A stretch of 64,000 nucleotides of DNA from Bacillota bacterium (GTDB lineage Bacteria > Bacillota > Clostridia > Lachnospirales > Lachnospiraceae). The translations under genes were made by a program, and so were the position numbers. The notes under the pieces were generated by a model. It did no database searches. It saw only the letters and a list, made by a program, of their open reading frames with translations, and was not told the DNA's origin. Location: assembly GCA_029224465.1 (NCBI GenBank), contig JAQXUQ010000005.1, positions 1 to 64,000 of the forward strand, read 5' to 3'. Shown here piece by piece: positions 16,040 through 24,738 of the stretch (its first letter is position 1; every line of letters begins with the position of its first letter).

Positions 16040-17374
16040 TTACAAGCGGTAGGAGCCGGCAGCGCCGCCCGAAAGACCCGAGCGGAAGATCACCTGCAGG
16101 ACGCGCGCGAGATAGGCAGTATCCTTTACGCCTGCGGTTTCATACGGAGAATGCATCGCAAGCTGCGGCAGCCCGACATCAACGGTGTTCAGCGAGACAT
16201 GCGCGTTCGAGATGTTGCCGAGTGTGGAGCCGCCTGCCATATCCGATCGGTTTGTAAATTCCTGGAAGGGAACATCCGCCCTGCGGCAGAACATCTTGAA
16301 GAGCGCTGCGCTGACCGCGTCGGTCGTGTATTTCTGGTTTGCATTGTATTTAATAACAATTCCACGGTTCATCACCGGTCGGTTGACAGGATCTGCCTTG
16401 CCGGGATAGCAAGGATGGATCGCATGCGCGTTGTCCGCAGAGACCATAAAGCTGGAAGAAACCGCGCGCAGAAGCAGCTCCGTGCCGCCGCCGAGCACTT
16501 CGTTGATCCTGCGCAGAACATCTTCCAGAAATGTGCTGTCTGCTCCCTGCTTGGTGCCGCTGCCGACTTCTTCATTATCGAAGACCGCAAGGACCGGAAG
16601 CGTTCCCTGCGCGGGCGGGCAGCTGTCATCTGCGGAAGACCCGGACGCGAGAAAGCCCTGCAGCGCCGCGTATACGCACTGGAGATCATCGAGATGCCCG
16701 GCCGCAAGATACTCATGATTTGCGCCGAACACGGTTCCCCTGCCCCGTGCGTAGAGGAAAAGATCATCGCCGAGAATATCTTCCTTTTTAACCCCGGCCG
16801 CCTGCGCCACAATTTCCATAAAATGCCCTGCGCTTGTCTCGTCGCCAAACAAAGGCATGACATCGTTCTGCACATTGAACGCGTGTCCGCTGTTTGCTTC
16901 CCGGTCCATATGGATCGCGAGAGACGGCAGCATCAGAAGATCTCTGTCCACATTCACAAGCCTCGTGGAAAGACCGCCGTTTTCATCCCGCACAATAAGT
17001 CTGCCGGCAACGGACAGCGGTCTGTCAAACCAGGGTGCAATCAGCATGCCGCCGTATTTCTCGACATTGAGTTTGACATACGGCCCGGCTTTCACTTCGG
17101 GATTTGCCTTGATTTTGAATGACGGAGAGTCGCTGTGCGCCGCCGCGATCATAAAATGCGAATAATCTTCCTGCGGGATCCGGAACGCGATGACAGAAGA
17201 TTCGTTTCTTATGGTAAAATAGCGCCCGCCCCGTTGCAGCTCCCACTTCTGTGATTCGGAAAGCTCCGTATAACCCGCCGCGTGGAGCGCCGCCCGGATA
17301 TTGGAAACGGCGTGGAAAGCGGTCGGACTTTTTTCAAGAAAGTCAAGGAGCCCTTTGTTAATATTTTCGAACAT
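16040..17374 (-). CDS. M18-family aspartyl aminopeptidase
   Basis: This zinc aminopeptidase releases N-terminal acidic residues. The start is one of two adjacent ATGs after GGAGG (17377 or 17374), giving about 444 residues; the ORF extension to 17446 crosses the divergent promoter region. Visible metal-site blocks are AAAHSDSPSFK, the GHLDD block, FDNEEVGSGTKQGADS and a late MHSPYE. A short Ser/Asp/Pro insert (SGSSADDSCPPAQ) separates GHLDDLQ from the FDNEE block. It is divergent from the M24 peptidase gene. Confidence 0.93.
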   Translation of the reverse strand: MFENINKGLLDFLEKSPTAFHAVSNIRAALHAAGYTELSESQKWELQRGGRYFTIRNESSVIAFRIPQEDYSHFMIAAAHSDSPSFKIKANPEVKAGPYVKLNVEKYGGMLIAPWFDRPLSVAGRLIVRDENGGLSTRLVNVDRDLLMLPSLAIHMDREANSGHAFNVQNDVMPLFGDETSAGHFMEIVAQAAGVKKEDILGDDLFLYARGRGTVFGANHEYLAAGHLDDLQCVYAALQGFLASGSSADDSCPPAQGTLPVLAVFDNEEVGSGTKQGADSTFLEDVLRRINEVLGGGTELLLRAVSSSFMVSADNAHAIHPCYPGKADPVNRPVMNRGIVIKYNANQKYTTDAVSAALFKMFCRRADVPFQEFTNRSDMAGGSTLGNISNAHVSLNTVDVGLPQLAMHSPYETAGVKDTAYLARVLQVIFRSGLSGGAAGSYRL

Positions 17375-17387
17375 CATGCCTCCGTTC

Positions 17388-17415
17388 TTGTTATTGCTTC
17401 CATCTTGTTTATAAT
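17388..17415 (+). promoter_or_regulatory. Promoter for the M24 peptidase gene
   Basis: TTGTTA (17388-17393), a 16-bp spacer and TATAAT (17410-17415) on the plus strand, about 90 bases before the ATG. Confidence 0.6.
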
Positions 17416-17424
17416 GATAACTGT

Positions 17425-17460
17425 TCAGCCGGAGCTTTGGAATCAAAGGATACCGGCTGA
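17425..17460. repeat. Inverted repeat in the 5' leader of the M24 peptidase gene
   Basis: TCAGCCGG pairs with CCGGCTGA, with an inner CTTTG/CAAAG stem. It begins about ten bases after the predicted -10, so it would form a hairpin at the 5' end of the plus-strand transcript. No T-run follows on either strand. A role in mRNA stability or as an operator is possible. Confidence 0.6.
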
Positions 17461-17503
17461 CTTAAAAATTGTATCACAGCCTTGCAGAAGGAGGACACAG
17501 ATT

Positions 17504-18586
17504 ATGCTGGATGAGAAAAGAGTGCACCGTGTTTTCGGTGAAATGGAAGAAAGAGGACTTACGCAGATGATGGTCAGCGACCCGAACGCGATCTTCTGGC
17601 TGACCGGGAAATGGATTTTCCCGGGCGAGCGGTTTTTAGGACTCCTCCTTCGCCTGAACCGTCCGGCGGTGCTGTATGTCAACATCCTTTTCCAGTTTGA
17701 GGAAGAGATCGGCGTGGAGAAGGTCTATTTCAGCGACACGGATGACATTGTACCTCTGTGGAAGAACGAGATTGATCCCCGGCAGAAGCTCGGCATTGAT
17801 AAAGTCATGCCTTCGAAATTCCTGCTTATGATGATGGAAAACAACGTCGCCGCAGGTTACACCGGCGGTTCGATCGCAATTGATCTGACCAGACAGGTCA
17901 AAGATGAGCGCGAACAGGAGCTGATGCGCAGGAGTTCCAGAATCAACGATGCTGCGATGGAACGCTTTGTAAAGCTCGTCGTCCCCGGTGTCAGTGAAAT
18001 CGAAATCGCAGAGCAGATGCTGCCGATCTACAAGTCGCTCGGCGCGCAGAAATATTCCTTTGATCCGATTGTATCGTTCGGCGCGCATGCCGCGGACCCG
18101 CATCATATGCCGGACGGGACTGTTTTGCAGGAAGGAGACTGCGTCCTGTTCGACGTCGGGTGCGTCGCGGACAATTACTGCTCGGATATGACGAGAACAT
18201 TTTTCTATAAGAAGGAGCCTTCCGACAGGGACCGTCTCGTTTATGAAACCGTGCTGAAAGCCAACCGCGCGGCGGAGCAGATGCTGCGGCCGGGCATTGT
18301 GCTTTCCACTGTTGACAAAACAGCACGCGATATTATCGAAGCGGAGGGCTTCGGTCCGTACTTCACGCACAGGCTCGGCCATTTCATCGGCATTGAAGAC
18401 CATGAGTACGGTGATGTTTCGCTGGCAAACCAGAGTGTAACACGGGCAGGCAACACACACTCGATCGAACCCGGCATTTATCTTCCGGGAGAAATGGGTG
18501 TTAGGATCGAGGATCTGGTGCTGATCACACCGGAAGGGCATGAAGTGCTCAACAGCTATCCGAAGGATCTGGAAGTTATCGGGTAA
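17504..18586 (+). CDS. Xaa-Pro aminopeptidase (M24 family)
   Basis: The metallopeptidase is predicted to remove residues before proline. The ATG at 17504 follows AGGAGG and gives 360 residues. The N-terminal creatinase-like domain covers about 1-130. The catalytic pita-bread domain shows the metal ligands in order: FDVGCVADNYCSDMTRTF, HRLGHFIGIEDHE, a Glu in SIEPGIYLPGE and RIEDLVLIT. The usual HGIGL near the His ligand is replaced by HRLGHFIG. tex begins 11 bases downstream, so the two genes share a transcript. Confidence 0.93.
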   Translation: MLDEKRVHRVFGEMEERGLTQMMVSDPNAIFWLTGKWIFPGERFLGLLLRLNRPAVLYVNILFQFEEEIGVEKVYFSDTDDIVPLWKNEIDPRQKLGIDKVMPSKFLLMMMENNVAAGYTGGSIAIDLTRQVKDEREQELMRRSSRINDAAMERFVKLVVPGVSEIEIAEQMLPIYKSLGAQKYSFDPIVSFGAHAADPHHMPDGTVLQEGDCVLFDVGCVADNYCSDMTRTFFYKKEPSDRDRLVYETVLKANRAAEQMLRPGIVLSTVDKTARDIIEAEGFGPYFTHRLGHFIGIEDHEYGDVSLANQSVTRAGNTHSIEPGIYLPGEMGVRIEDLVLITPEGHEVLNSYPKDLEVIG

Positions 18587-18596
18587 AGGATTTTGC

Positions 18597-20837
18597 ATGG
18601 ATATTATCAGCGTCATTACGAAGGAACAGAATCTGCGGCGGGAGCAGGCACAGGCCGTGATCCGTCTGATCGACGAAGGCAATACAATCCCGTTCATCGC
18701 GCGATACAGGAAAGAGCAGCATGGCAACATGAGCGACGGGCAGCTGCGCGCTTTTGACGAGCGGCTCCGGTATCTGCGCGCGCTCGATGAAAGGCGGGAG
18801 ACGATCCTGACCGCGATTGCAGCGCAGGGGAAGCTTACGCCGGAACTTCGTAAGGAGATTGAGGCGGCGATGACTGCCGCCGCTCTCGAAGATCTTTACC
18901 GGCCGCTCCGGCCGAAGAGACGCACGCGCGCGATGATCGCGAAAGAGAAGGGACTGCAGCCCCTCGCAGACTATCTTCTTCTGGAGAAAACAGAACTGCC
19001 TCCGCAGCAGGAAGCGCAGAAGTATGTGAATGAAGAGGCAGGCATCCCGGACGCGGACACGGCAATTCATATGGCGATGGACATCCTTGCCGAAATGCTT
19101 TCGGATGACGCGGCGGAGCGGGCATGGATCCGGGAGAAGACAATGCGGGAGGGAACGCTTGTAACCGAAAAGGCTGACAGATCCGGAAATGCCGCGAGGC
19201 AAAACGAAAAGCTCGCGCAAAGAGAAGCGGTTTATGAAATGTACTATGAGTACAGTGAGCCGCTTGCACGAATTCCGGGGCATCGGATACTCGCGGTCAA
19301 CAGAGGAGAGAAAGAGAAGTTTCTTTCGGTCCGGATAGAAGCTCCGCAGGAAGAGATTGTGCAGCATCTGTACCGCCGCCTGAATCTGCGTAAGACTTCA
19401 ACCCGTGATGTTTTCCGCGAAAATGAAAAGACCGTGCCGTATCTGCAAGCCGTGGCAGCAGACGCTTATAAACGTCTGATCGCGCCTTCGATGGAAACCG
19501 AGCTTCGCGGCGTTCTAACGGAGAGAGCGGAAGACGGCGCAATGACGGTTTTTGCCTCGAATCTGCGGCAGCTGCTGATGCAGCCACCGGTTGAGGGCAA
19601 GGTCGTTCTGGGATGGGACCCCGCGTTTCGTACCGGCTGCAAGCTCGCGGTTGTAGACAGGACTGGAAAAGTGCTCGCGACAAGGGTAATCTTTCCGACC
19701 GCGCCGCAGAACAAGGTAAAGGAAGCGAAAGAAGAGCTGAACACGCTCTGCCGCAGGTATGGCGTAGATGTGATTTCCTGCGGAAACGGAACAGCTTCCC
19801 GCGAGTCCGAGCAGGTGATTGCGGACTTCATAAAGGAATCCGGGCTTCCATTAAAGTACGCGATTGTGAATGAAGCGGGCGCTTCGGTCTATTCGGCGAG
19901 CGAACTCGCGGCCGAAGAGTTTCCGCAGTTTGATGTCGGGCAGAGGAGCGCAGCGTCGATCGCGCGCCGCCTGCAGGATCCGCTCGCGGAGCTGGTGAAA
20001 ATCGACCCGAAAGCCATCGGCGTCGGCCAGTACCAGCATGACATGAATCAGACAAAGCTCGGAGAAACGCTGCATGCGGTTGTCGAAGACTGCGTGAATC
20101 AGGTCGGCGTGGATGTCAATACGGCTTCCGCGGCGCTTCTGTCTTATATTTCCGGTATCAATAAAACGACCGCGAAAAACATTGTTGCTTACAGAGAAGT
20201 CAACGGCCGTTTCCGCTCAAGGCGCGAGCTTTTGAAAGTGCCGAAACTCGGCCCCAAGGCGTTTGAACAGTGTGCCGGGTTCCTACGTATTACAGGCGGA
20301 AGCGAACCGCTTGATATGACAGCGGTTCATCCGGAAAGTTATGAAGCCGCGAAACTGATTCTCAAAGAACTCGGGTATACGCCGCAGGACATCGCGGATG
20401 GAAGAACAAGAAAGCTTGGGGAGCACCTCCCGCTGCAGCAGCTATCCCGGGATACCGGACTTGGTGAATATACTTTGCAGGATGTTCTTTCAGAGCTTGC
20501 GCAGCCGGGACGGGACCCCAGACAGGACGTGCAGGGGCCGGTCCTGCGGCAGGATGTGCTTTCGCTGGAAGATCTGGAGTCGGGGATGAAGCTGAAAGGA
20601 ACGGTCAGAAATGTCGTGGATTTCGGCGCCTTTGTGGATATCGGCGTGCATCAGGACGGACTTGTGCATATCTCGAAGCTTTCGGACCATTTTGTGAAGC
20701 ATCCGCTGGATGTTGTGCATGTCGGTGATATTGTGGATGTGCAGGTGCTTGATGTGGATCGGAGGAAAGGCCGGATAAGTCTCCAGTACTTGTCTCCAGT
20801 CCGCAGCGCCGGCGCCGGCCGGCGAAATGCGGAGTGA
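18597..20837 (+). CDS. tex: Tex-family RNA-binding transcription accessory protein
   Basis: The 746-residue protein has the Tex layout: an N-terminal helical region (IPFIARYRKEQHGNMSD), a YqgF/RNase H-like domain near 325-450 (VLGWDPAFRTGCKLAVVD), helix-hairpin-helix repeats near 500-560 (NTASAALLSYISGI), and a C-terminal S1 RNA-binding domain (LKGTVRNVVDFGAFVDIGVHQDGLVHIS). Tex is a widespread nucleic-acid-binding protein of incompletely known role. AAAGGA precedes the ATG at 18597. The last 15 residues, after LQYLS, are encoded by a 54-bp DNA repeat and are unlikely to be ancestral. Confidence 0.96.
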   Translation: MDIISVITKEQNLRREQAQAVIRLIDEGNTIPFIARYRKEQHGNMSDGQLRAFDERLRYLRALDERRETILTAIAAQGKLTPELRKEIEAAMTAAALEDLYRPLRPKRRTRAMIAKEKGLQPLADYLLLEKTELPPQQEAQKYVNEEAGIPDADTAIHMAMDILAEMLSDDAAERAWIREKTMREGTLVTEKADRSGNAARQNEKLAQREAVYEMYYEYSEPLARIPGHRILAVNRGEKEKFLSVRIEAPQEEIVQHLYRRLNLRKTSTRDVFRENEKTVPYLQAVAADAYKRLIAPSMETELRGVLTERAEDGAMTVFASNLRQLLMQPPVEGKVVLGWDPAFRTGCKLAVVDRTGKVLATRVIFPTAPQNKVKEAKEELNTLCRRYGVDVISCGNGTASRESEQVIADFIKESGLPLKYAIVNEAGASVYSASELAAEEFPQFDVGQRSAASIARRLQDPLAELVKIDPKAIGVGQYQHDMNQTKLGETLHAVVEDCVNQVGVDVNTASAALLSYISGINKTTAKNIVAYREVNGRFRSRRELLKVPKLGPKAFEQCAGFLRITGGSEPLDMTAVHPESYEAAKLILKELGYTPQDIADGRTRKLGEHLPLQQLSRDTGLGEYTLQDVLSELAQPGRDPRQDVQGPVLRQDVLSLEDLESGMKLKGTVRNVVDFGAFVDIGVHQDGLVHISKLSDHFVKHPLDVVHVGDIVDVQVLDVDRRKGRISLQYLSPVRSAGAGRRNAE

Positions 20838-20912
20838 GGACGCTTGTCTCCAGCCCGCAGCGCCGGCGCCAGCCGGCGAAATGCGGAGTGAGGACGCTTG
20901 TCTCCAGTCTGC
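20789..20912. repeat. 54-bp GC-rich tandem repeat across the end of tex
   Basis: Two full units (20789-20842 and 20843-20896, starting CTTGTCTCCAG) and a partial third (from 20897) occur head to tail. Each full unit contains a GCCGGCGCC core and ends GAGTGAGGACG. The tex stop codon lies inside the first unit. The second unit differs from the first by only two substitutions, so the duplication looks recent. Confidence 0.9.
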
Positions 20913-20920
20913 AGCTTCAC

Positions 20921-21757
20921 CTACTTTAAGTACCTCACCAGCTCAATTCCCCCATACACAGCCAGAATGACCACTGAAGTCAGCAGCGCGTACCCGAGCC
21001 GCCACGCGCTGCCCATATAGCTGTAGATCCACGCAAGCGGCGTGCCCGCCGGCGGAAACAGCACAAACAGATAATTATACCCCGTGAGCACATCGAACAG
21101 CCACACCGGCGGCACGAACACAAGAAGAAACGCGAACGGATACCAGAAATGGTGGATGGTCGGATGGATCCGGCCGGAAATGAGAAGCAGTATCGGATAC
21201 GCTGACAAAACCGCGTGCCACAGAAAGCTGTGCAGGCTCATGAAATTCAGGATCGGATAATTGCTCCAGTCCGGAAACAGGAGCGCACAGAGCGTACCGG
21301 GCAGCAGCAGGACAAAGCCGATTTCGCCGAGTGCTTCGCGAAACGGGGACTGATGGATGCCGGAGGCTTCGCTGTATTCGGGGTCCCGGACCGCAAAGTA
21401 CCGGCCGTTTGCGGGATTCAGTGTCATGACGGTATCATTGTAGGATTCGGGAAGAAATGCGTGCAGCAGATAAACGAAAATCGAAAAGCTGCACAGATGC
21501 AGCGGGAGATAACCAAGGCTCATCCGCCCGATGATCAGTAAAAACAAATCACGAGCAAGATTCCCCGCCAGCATCAGACATGCCAGAATCTTCAGGAACG
21601 TGTTCTGCCGCCGCAGCGGCTGCTTTTTAAACCACAGCGTCAGCAGAGTGATGAAGACTGAGCACAGGAGCAGCATCAGGATATGTTTTGCCGTGAAATG
21701 GCCGAAGCCGACGCTCGCGGGAATATCCTTCCCTTCCATCCAGAAATAACGAAACAT
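20921..21757 (-). CDS. YwaF/TMEM164-type integral membrane protein
   Basis: The 278-residue protein is almost entirely membrane helices (about 7-8). It carries the family's conserved positions LPLHLCSFSIFVY, LFPDWSNYPILNFMSLHSFLWH, a histidine in PTIHHFWYP, and GYNYLFV followed by AGTPL. Members are annotated as TIGR02206/YwaF; the eukaryotic relative TMEM164 is an acyltransferase, but no activity is assigned here. GGAGG lies five bases before the ATG. It is transcribed divergently from the CDF gene. Confidence 0.85.
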   Translation of the reverse strand: MFRYFWMEGKDIPASVGFGHFTAKHILMLLLCSVFITLLTLWFKKQPLRRQNTFLKILACLMLAGNLARDLFLLIIGRMSLGYLPLHLCSFSIFVYLLHAFLPESYNDTVMTLNPANGRYFAVRDPEYSEASGIHQSPFREALGEIGFVLLLPGTLCALLFPDWSNYPILNFMSLHSFLWHAVLSAYPILLLISGRIHPTIHHFWYPFAFLLVFVPPVWLFDVLTGYNYLFVLFPPAGTPLAWIYSYMGSAWRLGYALLTSVVILAVYGGIELVRYLK

Positions 21758-21858
21758 AAAAACCTCCGTAAGAAAAACACAATTATTCTAGCACGGGAGG
21801 CAATTCCGTGGTATAGTTGCGTTGATTTAATTGCGCACAATCAAAGGAGGTGTACGGA

Positions 21859-23043
21859 ATGACGCAGGAACATAGAAAGGAAGAGGAATCCGTAAGGGTC
21901 ACACAGAAGGATCTTTTAAATGACGCGAAGGAGGAAAACCGCAACAAGGTAATCGTACGGACCAGCATCATCGGCATTCTTGTCAATGCTGCTCTCGCGG
22001 CCTTCAAGGCAGTCATCGGCGTGCTTTCAAATTCCATCGCGATTACCCTGGACGCGGTCAACAACATTTCCGATGCGGGCTCTTCGATTATTACAATTGT
22101 AGGAACGAAGCTCGCGGGGAAAGAACCGGACAGAAAGCATCCGTTCGGCTACGGGCGCGTAGAGTATCTCTCGGCGATGATTATCGCGATCATTGTTCTG
22201 TATGCAGGCTTTACTTCGCTGGAGGAATCGGTTAAGAAAATCATCCATCCGGAAGCTTCCGACTATTCGGCAGTGTCACTTTTGATCATCGCGGTTGCGG
22301 TTGTCGTCAAAATCGTGCTTGGCAGATTCTTCAAATCCACCGGGAAGAAAGTCAACAGTGACTCTCTTGTCAACTCCGGACAGGACGCTACAATGGATTC
22401 CGTGATCTCCGCCTCAACGCTGCTCGCGGCAGTGATCTTTCTGGTTTTCCATGTGAGTCTCGAAGCGTGGCTCGGTGCTATTATCTCCGTTGTCATCATG
22501 AAGTCCGGCATCGACATGCTGCGGGAGACGATCGGAAAGCTCCTCGGCACCGGCGCGGACCCCGAACTTGTTAATAAGGTGAAGGCAACCGTGAACAGTT
22601 TTGACGAAGTGCACGGCGCGTACGATCTTATACTTCATGATTACGGCCCGGACAGGTATAATGGTTCTATCCATATCGAAGTGCCGGATACGCTGACCGC
22701 GGATGAAATCGACGAGCTGATCCGTAAAATCGCGCTGAAGGTCTATGAGAAGCACGGCGTGATCCTGACCGGCATCGGCCTGTATTCGATGAATACGAAG
22801 AACGACCATGCCGCGCAGGTGCGGGATTCGATCCGCAAGATGGTCATGAAGAACGAGTATGTCAACCAGATGCACGGCTTCTATCTGTGTGAGGCGGATA
22901 AAACCATCCGCTTCGACCTCGTCATCAGCTTCCGGGCAAAGGACAGACAGGCGGTATTCAGAGAAGTTCTGGAACAGGTGCAGACAGCATATCCGGACTA
23001 TCAGGTAGCCGCCAATATGGACACGGATTTTTCGGAACTGTAA
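21859..23043 (+). CDS. Cation diffusion facilitator, probably manganese-type
   Basis: This metal/proton antiporter of 394 residues (ATG at 21859, eight bases after AAAGGAGG) exports divalent cations. The first metal pair in helix 2 reads N-x-x-x-D (NNISD), and the second in helix 5 reads D-x-x-x-D (DATMD), rather than the D/H pairs of zinc CDFs; this combination is associated with manganese-exporting members. HPFGYGRVEYLSAM marks the loop after helix 2. The cytoplasmic domain (about 215-300) is followed by a roughly 90-residue extension ending in ANMDTDFSEL, longer than in FieF. Confidence 0.92.
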   Translation: MTQEHRKEEESVRVTQKDLLNDAKEENRNKVIVRTSIIGILVNAALAAFKAVIGVLSNSIAITLDAVNNISDAGSSIITIVGTKLAGKEPDRKHPFGYGRVEYLSAMIIAIIVLYAGFTSLEESVKKIIHPEASDYSAVSLLIIAVAVVVKIVLGRFFKSTGKKVNSDSLVNSGQDATMDSVISASTLLAAVIFLVFHVSLEAWLGAIISVVIMKSGIDMLRETIGKLLGTGADPELVNKVKATVNSFDEVHGAYDLILHDYGPDRYNGSIHIEVPDTLTADEIDELIRKIALKVYEKHGVILTGIGLYSMNTKNDHAAQVRDSIRKMVMKNEYVNQMHGFYLCEADKTIRFDLVISFRAKDRQAVFREVLEQVQTAYPDYQVAANMDTDFSEL

Positions 23044-23068
23044 GTGGGAGGAAGAAGGGCAGAACTGC

Positions 23069-24280
23069 GTGGAAAAGACGATTGAAAAATTTAAGGGAAA
23101 GAAGATCCTGATCTGGGGCTGCGGCCGGGAAGGCAGATCGACGGAAAAACTGCTGCGGAGTAAATGCTCTCCGGCTGTACTCGACACTTATGAGGGACCG
23201 CGCGAAGGCGTGCAGGAGGAAAATTACGACTATGTTTTCGTCAGCCCCGGCATCCCGTTTGAAGAAGATGCGCCGGACTGGACAAATACCAAATTCACTT
23301 CGCAGACGGAAGTCTTCATGGAAGAATACGGCGCGCAGACCGTAGGAATTACCGGAACCAAAGGAAAGAGCACAACCAGCGCGCTGCTGTACACGGTGCT
23401 TTCCGCGTGCACGGACAGATCGGTGTTCCTCATGGGGAATATCGGAAAGCCTTGTTTTGACTACATCGATCAGATGGACCCTGACAGCATCGCGGTCTTC
23501 GAGCTTTCCTGCCATCAGTGCCAGCGGCTGCAGGCGGATCCGCATGTCGCTGTATTCCTTGATCTTTTTGAGGATCATCTGGACAGGTATCATACGCTGG
23601 AGCATTACTTTGACGCGAAGTGCGGAATTACGAAACATCAGACGGAGAAAGATATCCTCTATGTTGGCAGCGAAGTTCCGCCGATTGTGACGAAGGCGCA
23701 GAAGCGTGTTGTCGACGCGGAGCATGTAAAAGGCGATTTCGAGCTTCGCATCCCCGGCGTGCACAATCAGTTCAACGCGGAAGTTGTCTGCCGGATCGCC
23801 GAGGAAGTTTTCGGCTGCGGGGAGAGAGAAATCCGGGAAGCGCTTTCTTCATTCCGCGGCCTGCCGCACCGGCTGGAGTACGCGGGAACCTATGACGGGA
23901 TTGCGTATTACGACGATTCGATCTCGACGATACCGGAAGCCGCGATCAATGCGGTAGATGCGGTTCCGGATACAGCGACCGTGCTGATCGGAGGCATGGA
24001 CCGCGGCATTGATTACGATATTCTGATTGATTTTATCCGCAGACGGAGTGACCTGAATTTCATTCTCGCCTACGCTTCCGGAAAGCGGATCTACGAGCAG
24101 GTGAAGGACTGCCCGAACGTGTATCTGGTCGAAGATCTGGAGCAGCAGGTCGCGAAGGCAAGAGAGATCACGCCGGAAGGCCGCGCGGTCGTCATGTCGA
24201 ACGCGGCTGCATCGTACGGGTATTTTAAAAATTTCGAGGAGCGGGGAGACTGCTTCAAGAAGCTGATTCAAAAATCATAA
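23069..24280 (+). CDS. murD: Mur ligase, MurD-like
   Basis: The protein probably adds D-glutamate to UDP-MurNAc-L-Ala in the cytoplasm. It has 403 residues, shorter than the usual ~450. The N-terminal Rossmann region (ILIWGCGREGRST) is compact; the ATP loop is GITGTKGKSTTSA; ELSCHQ replaces the usual ELSSFQL; HNQFNAEV and LPHRLEYAG, then YYDDSISTIPEA, complete the central and C-terminal signatures. The start is GTG, with GGAGG rather distant upstream. It stands alone rather than in a mur/fts cluster, so it could be a second, specialised MurD. mscL follows after 23 bases. Confidence 0.82.
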   Translation: MEKTIEKFKGKKILIWGCGREGRSTEKLLRSKCSPAVLDTYEGPREGVQEENYDYVFVSPGIPFEEDAPDWTNTKFTSQTEVFMEEYGAQTVGITGTKGKSTTSALLYTVLSACTDRSVFLMGNIGKPCFDYIDQMDPDSIAVFELSCHQCQRLQADPHVAVFLDLFEDHLDRYHTLEHYFDAKCGITKHQTEKDILYVGSEVPPIVTKAQKRVVDAEHVKGDFELRIPGVHNQFNAEVVCRIAEEVFGCGEREIREALSSFRGLPHRLEYAGTYDGIAYYDDSISTIPEAAINAVDAVPDTATVLIGGMDRGIDYDILIDFIRRRSDLNFILAYASGKRIYEQVKDCPNVYLVEDLEQQVAKAREITPEGRAVVMSNAAASYGYFKNFEERGDCFKKLIQKS

Positions 24281-24303
24281 TTATTCCTGTAAAGGGGGCC
24301 ATC

Positions 24304-24738
24304 ATGAAGAAACTGTTTGAAGAGTTCAAGACATTTATCAGCCGCGGCAACGTAGTCGACATGGCAGTCGGCGTTATCATCGGCGCTGCTTTCAAGGCGA
24401 TCGTCGATTCGCTGGTCGCGGACATCATCAGCCCGCTCCTTGGTCTGTTCGGTACGCATAACCTGGACAAGATGTCCGTGGTTTTGAAGCAGGGCGCGAC
24501 ACCCGAACAGACAGTATCTCTGAACTACGGCAATTTCATCTCCGCAGTCCTGAACTTCCTCATTATGGCGTTCATTCTGTTCATGATCGTCAAGGCGTTC
24601 AATAAAGCGCATGAAAAGCTCGACCGTCATCCCGCGGCGCCGGCAGCTCCGACAACGAAGATCTGCCCTTACTGCAAGAGTGAGATTGATATTAACGCGA
24701 CACGCTGCCCGCACTGCACATCGCAGCTGGATCAGTGA
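24304..24738 (+). CDS. mscL: Large-conductance mechanosensitive channel with C-terminal zinc ribbon
   Basis: MscL opens on membrane tension to release solutes. Residues 1-100 are a normal MscL: FISRGNVVDMAVGVIIGAAF (helix 1), a periplasmic loop, NFISAVLNFLIMAFILFMIVK (helix 2). The usual C-terminal helical bundle is shortened and followed by a Pro/Ala linker and CPYC-x10-CPHC, a zinc-ribbon. Total length is 144 residues. AAAGGGGG precedes the ATG. The next gene's GTG overlaps the stop. Confidence 0.95.
   Translation: MKKLFEEFKTFISRGNVVDMAVGVIIGAAFKAIVDSLVADIISPLLGLFGTHNLDKMSVVLKQGATPEQTVSLNYGNFISAVLNFLIMAFILFMIVKAFNKAHEKLDRHPAAPAAPTTKICPYCKSEIDINATRCPHCTSQLDQ

Noticed and set aside
15001-17122. 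Two plus-strand ORFs (15001-15993 and 15983-17122)
   Set aside because: Both are antisense to the pyrophosphatase and M18 peptidase genes, which have intact metal-site motifs.
20651-20920. Minus-strand ORF with GDKRPHSAFRR repeats
   Set aside because: It is translation of the 54-bp repeat and antisense tex; no start signal.
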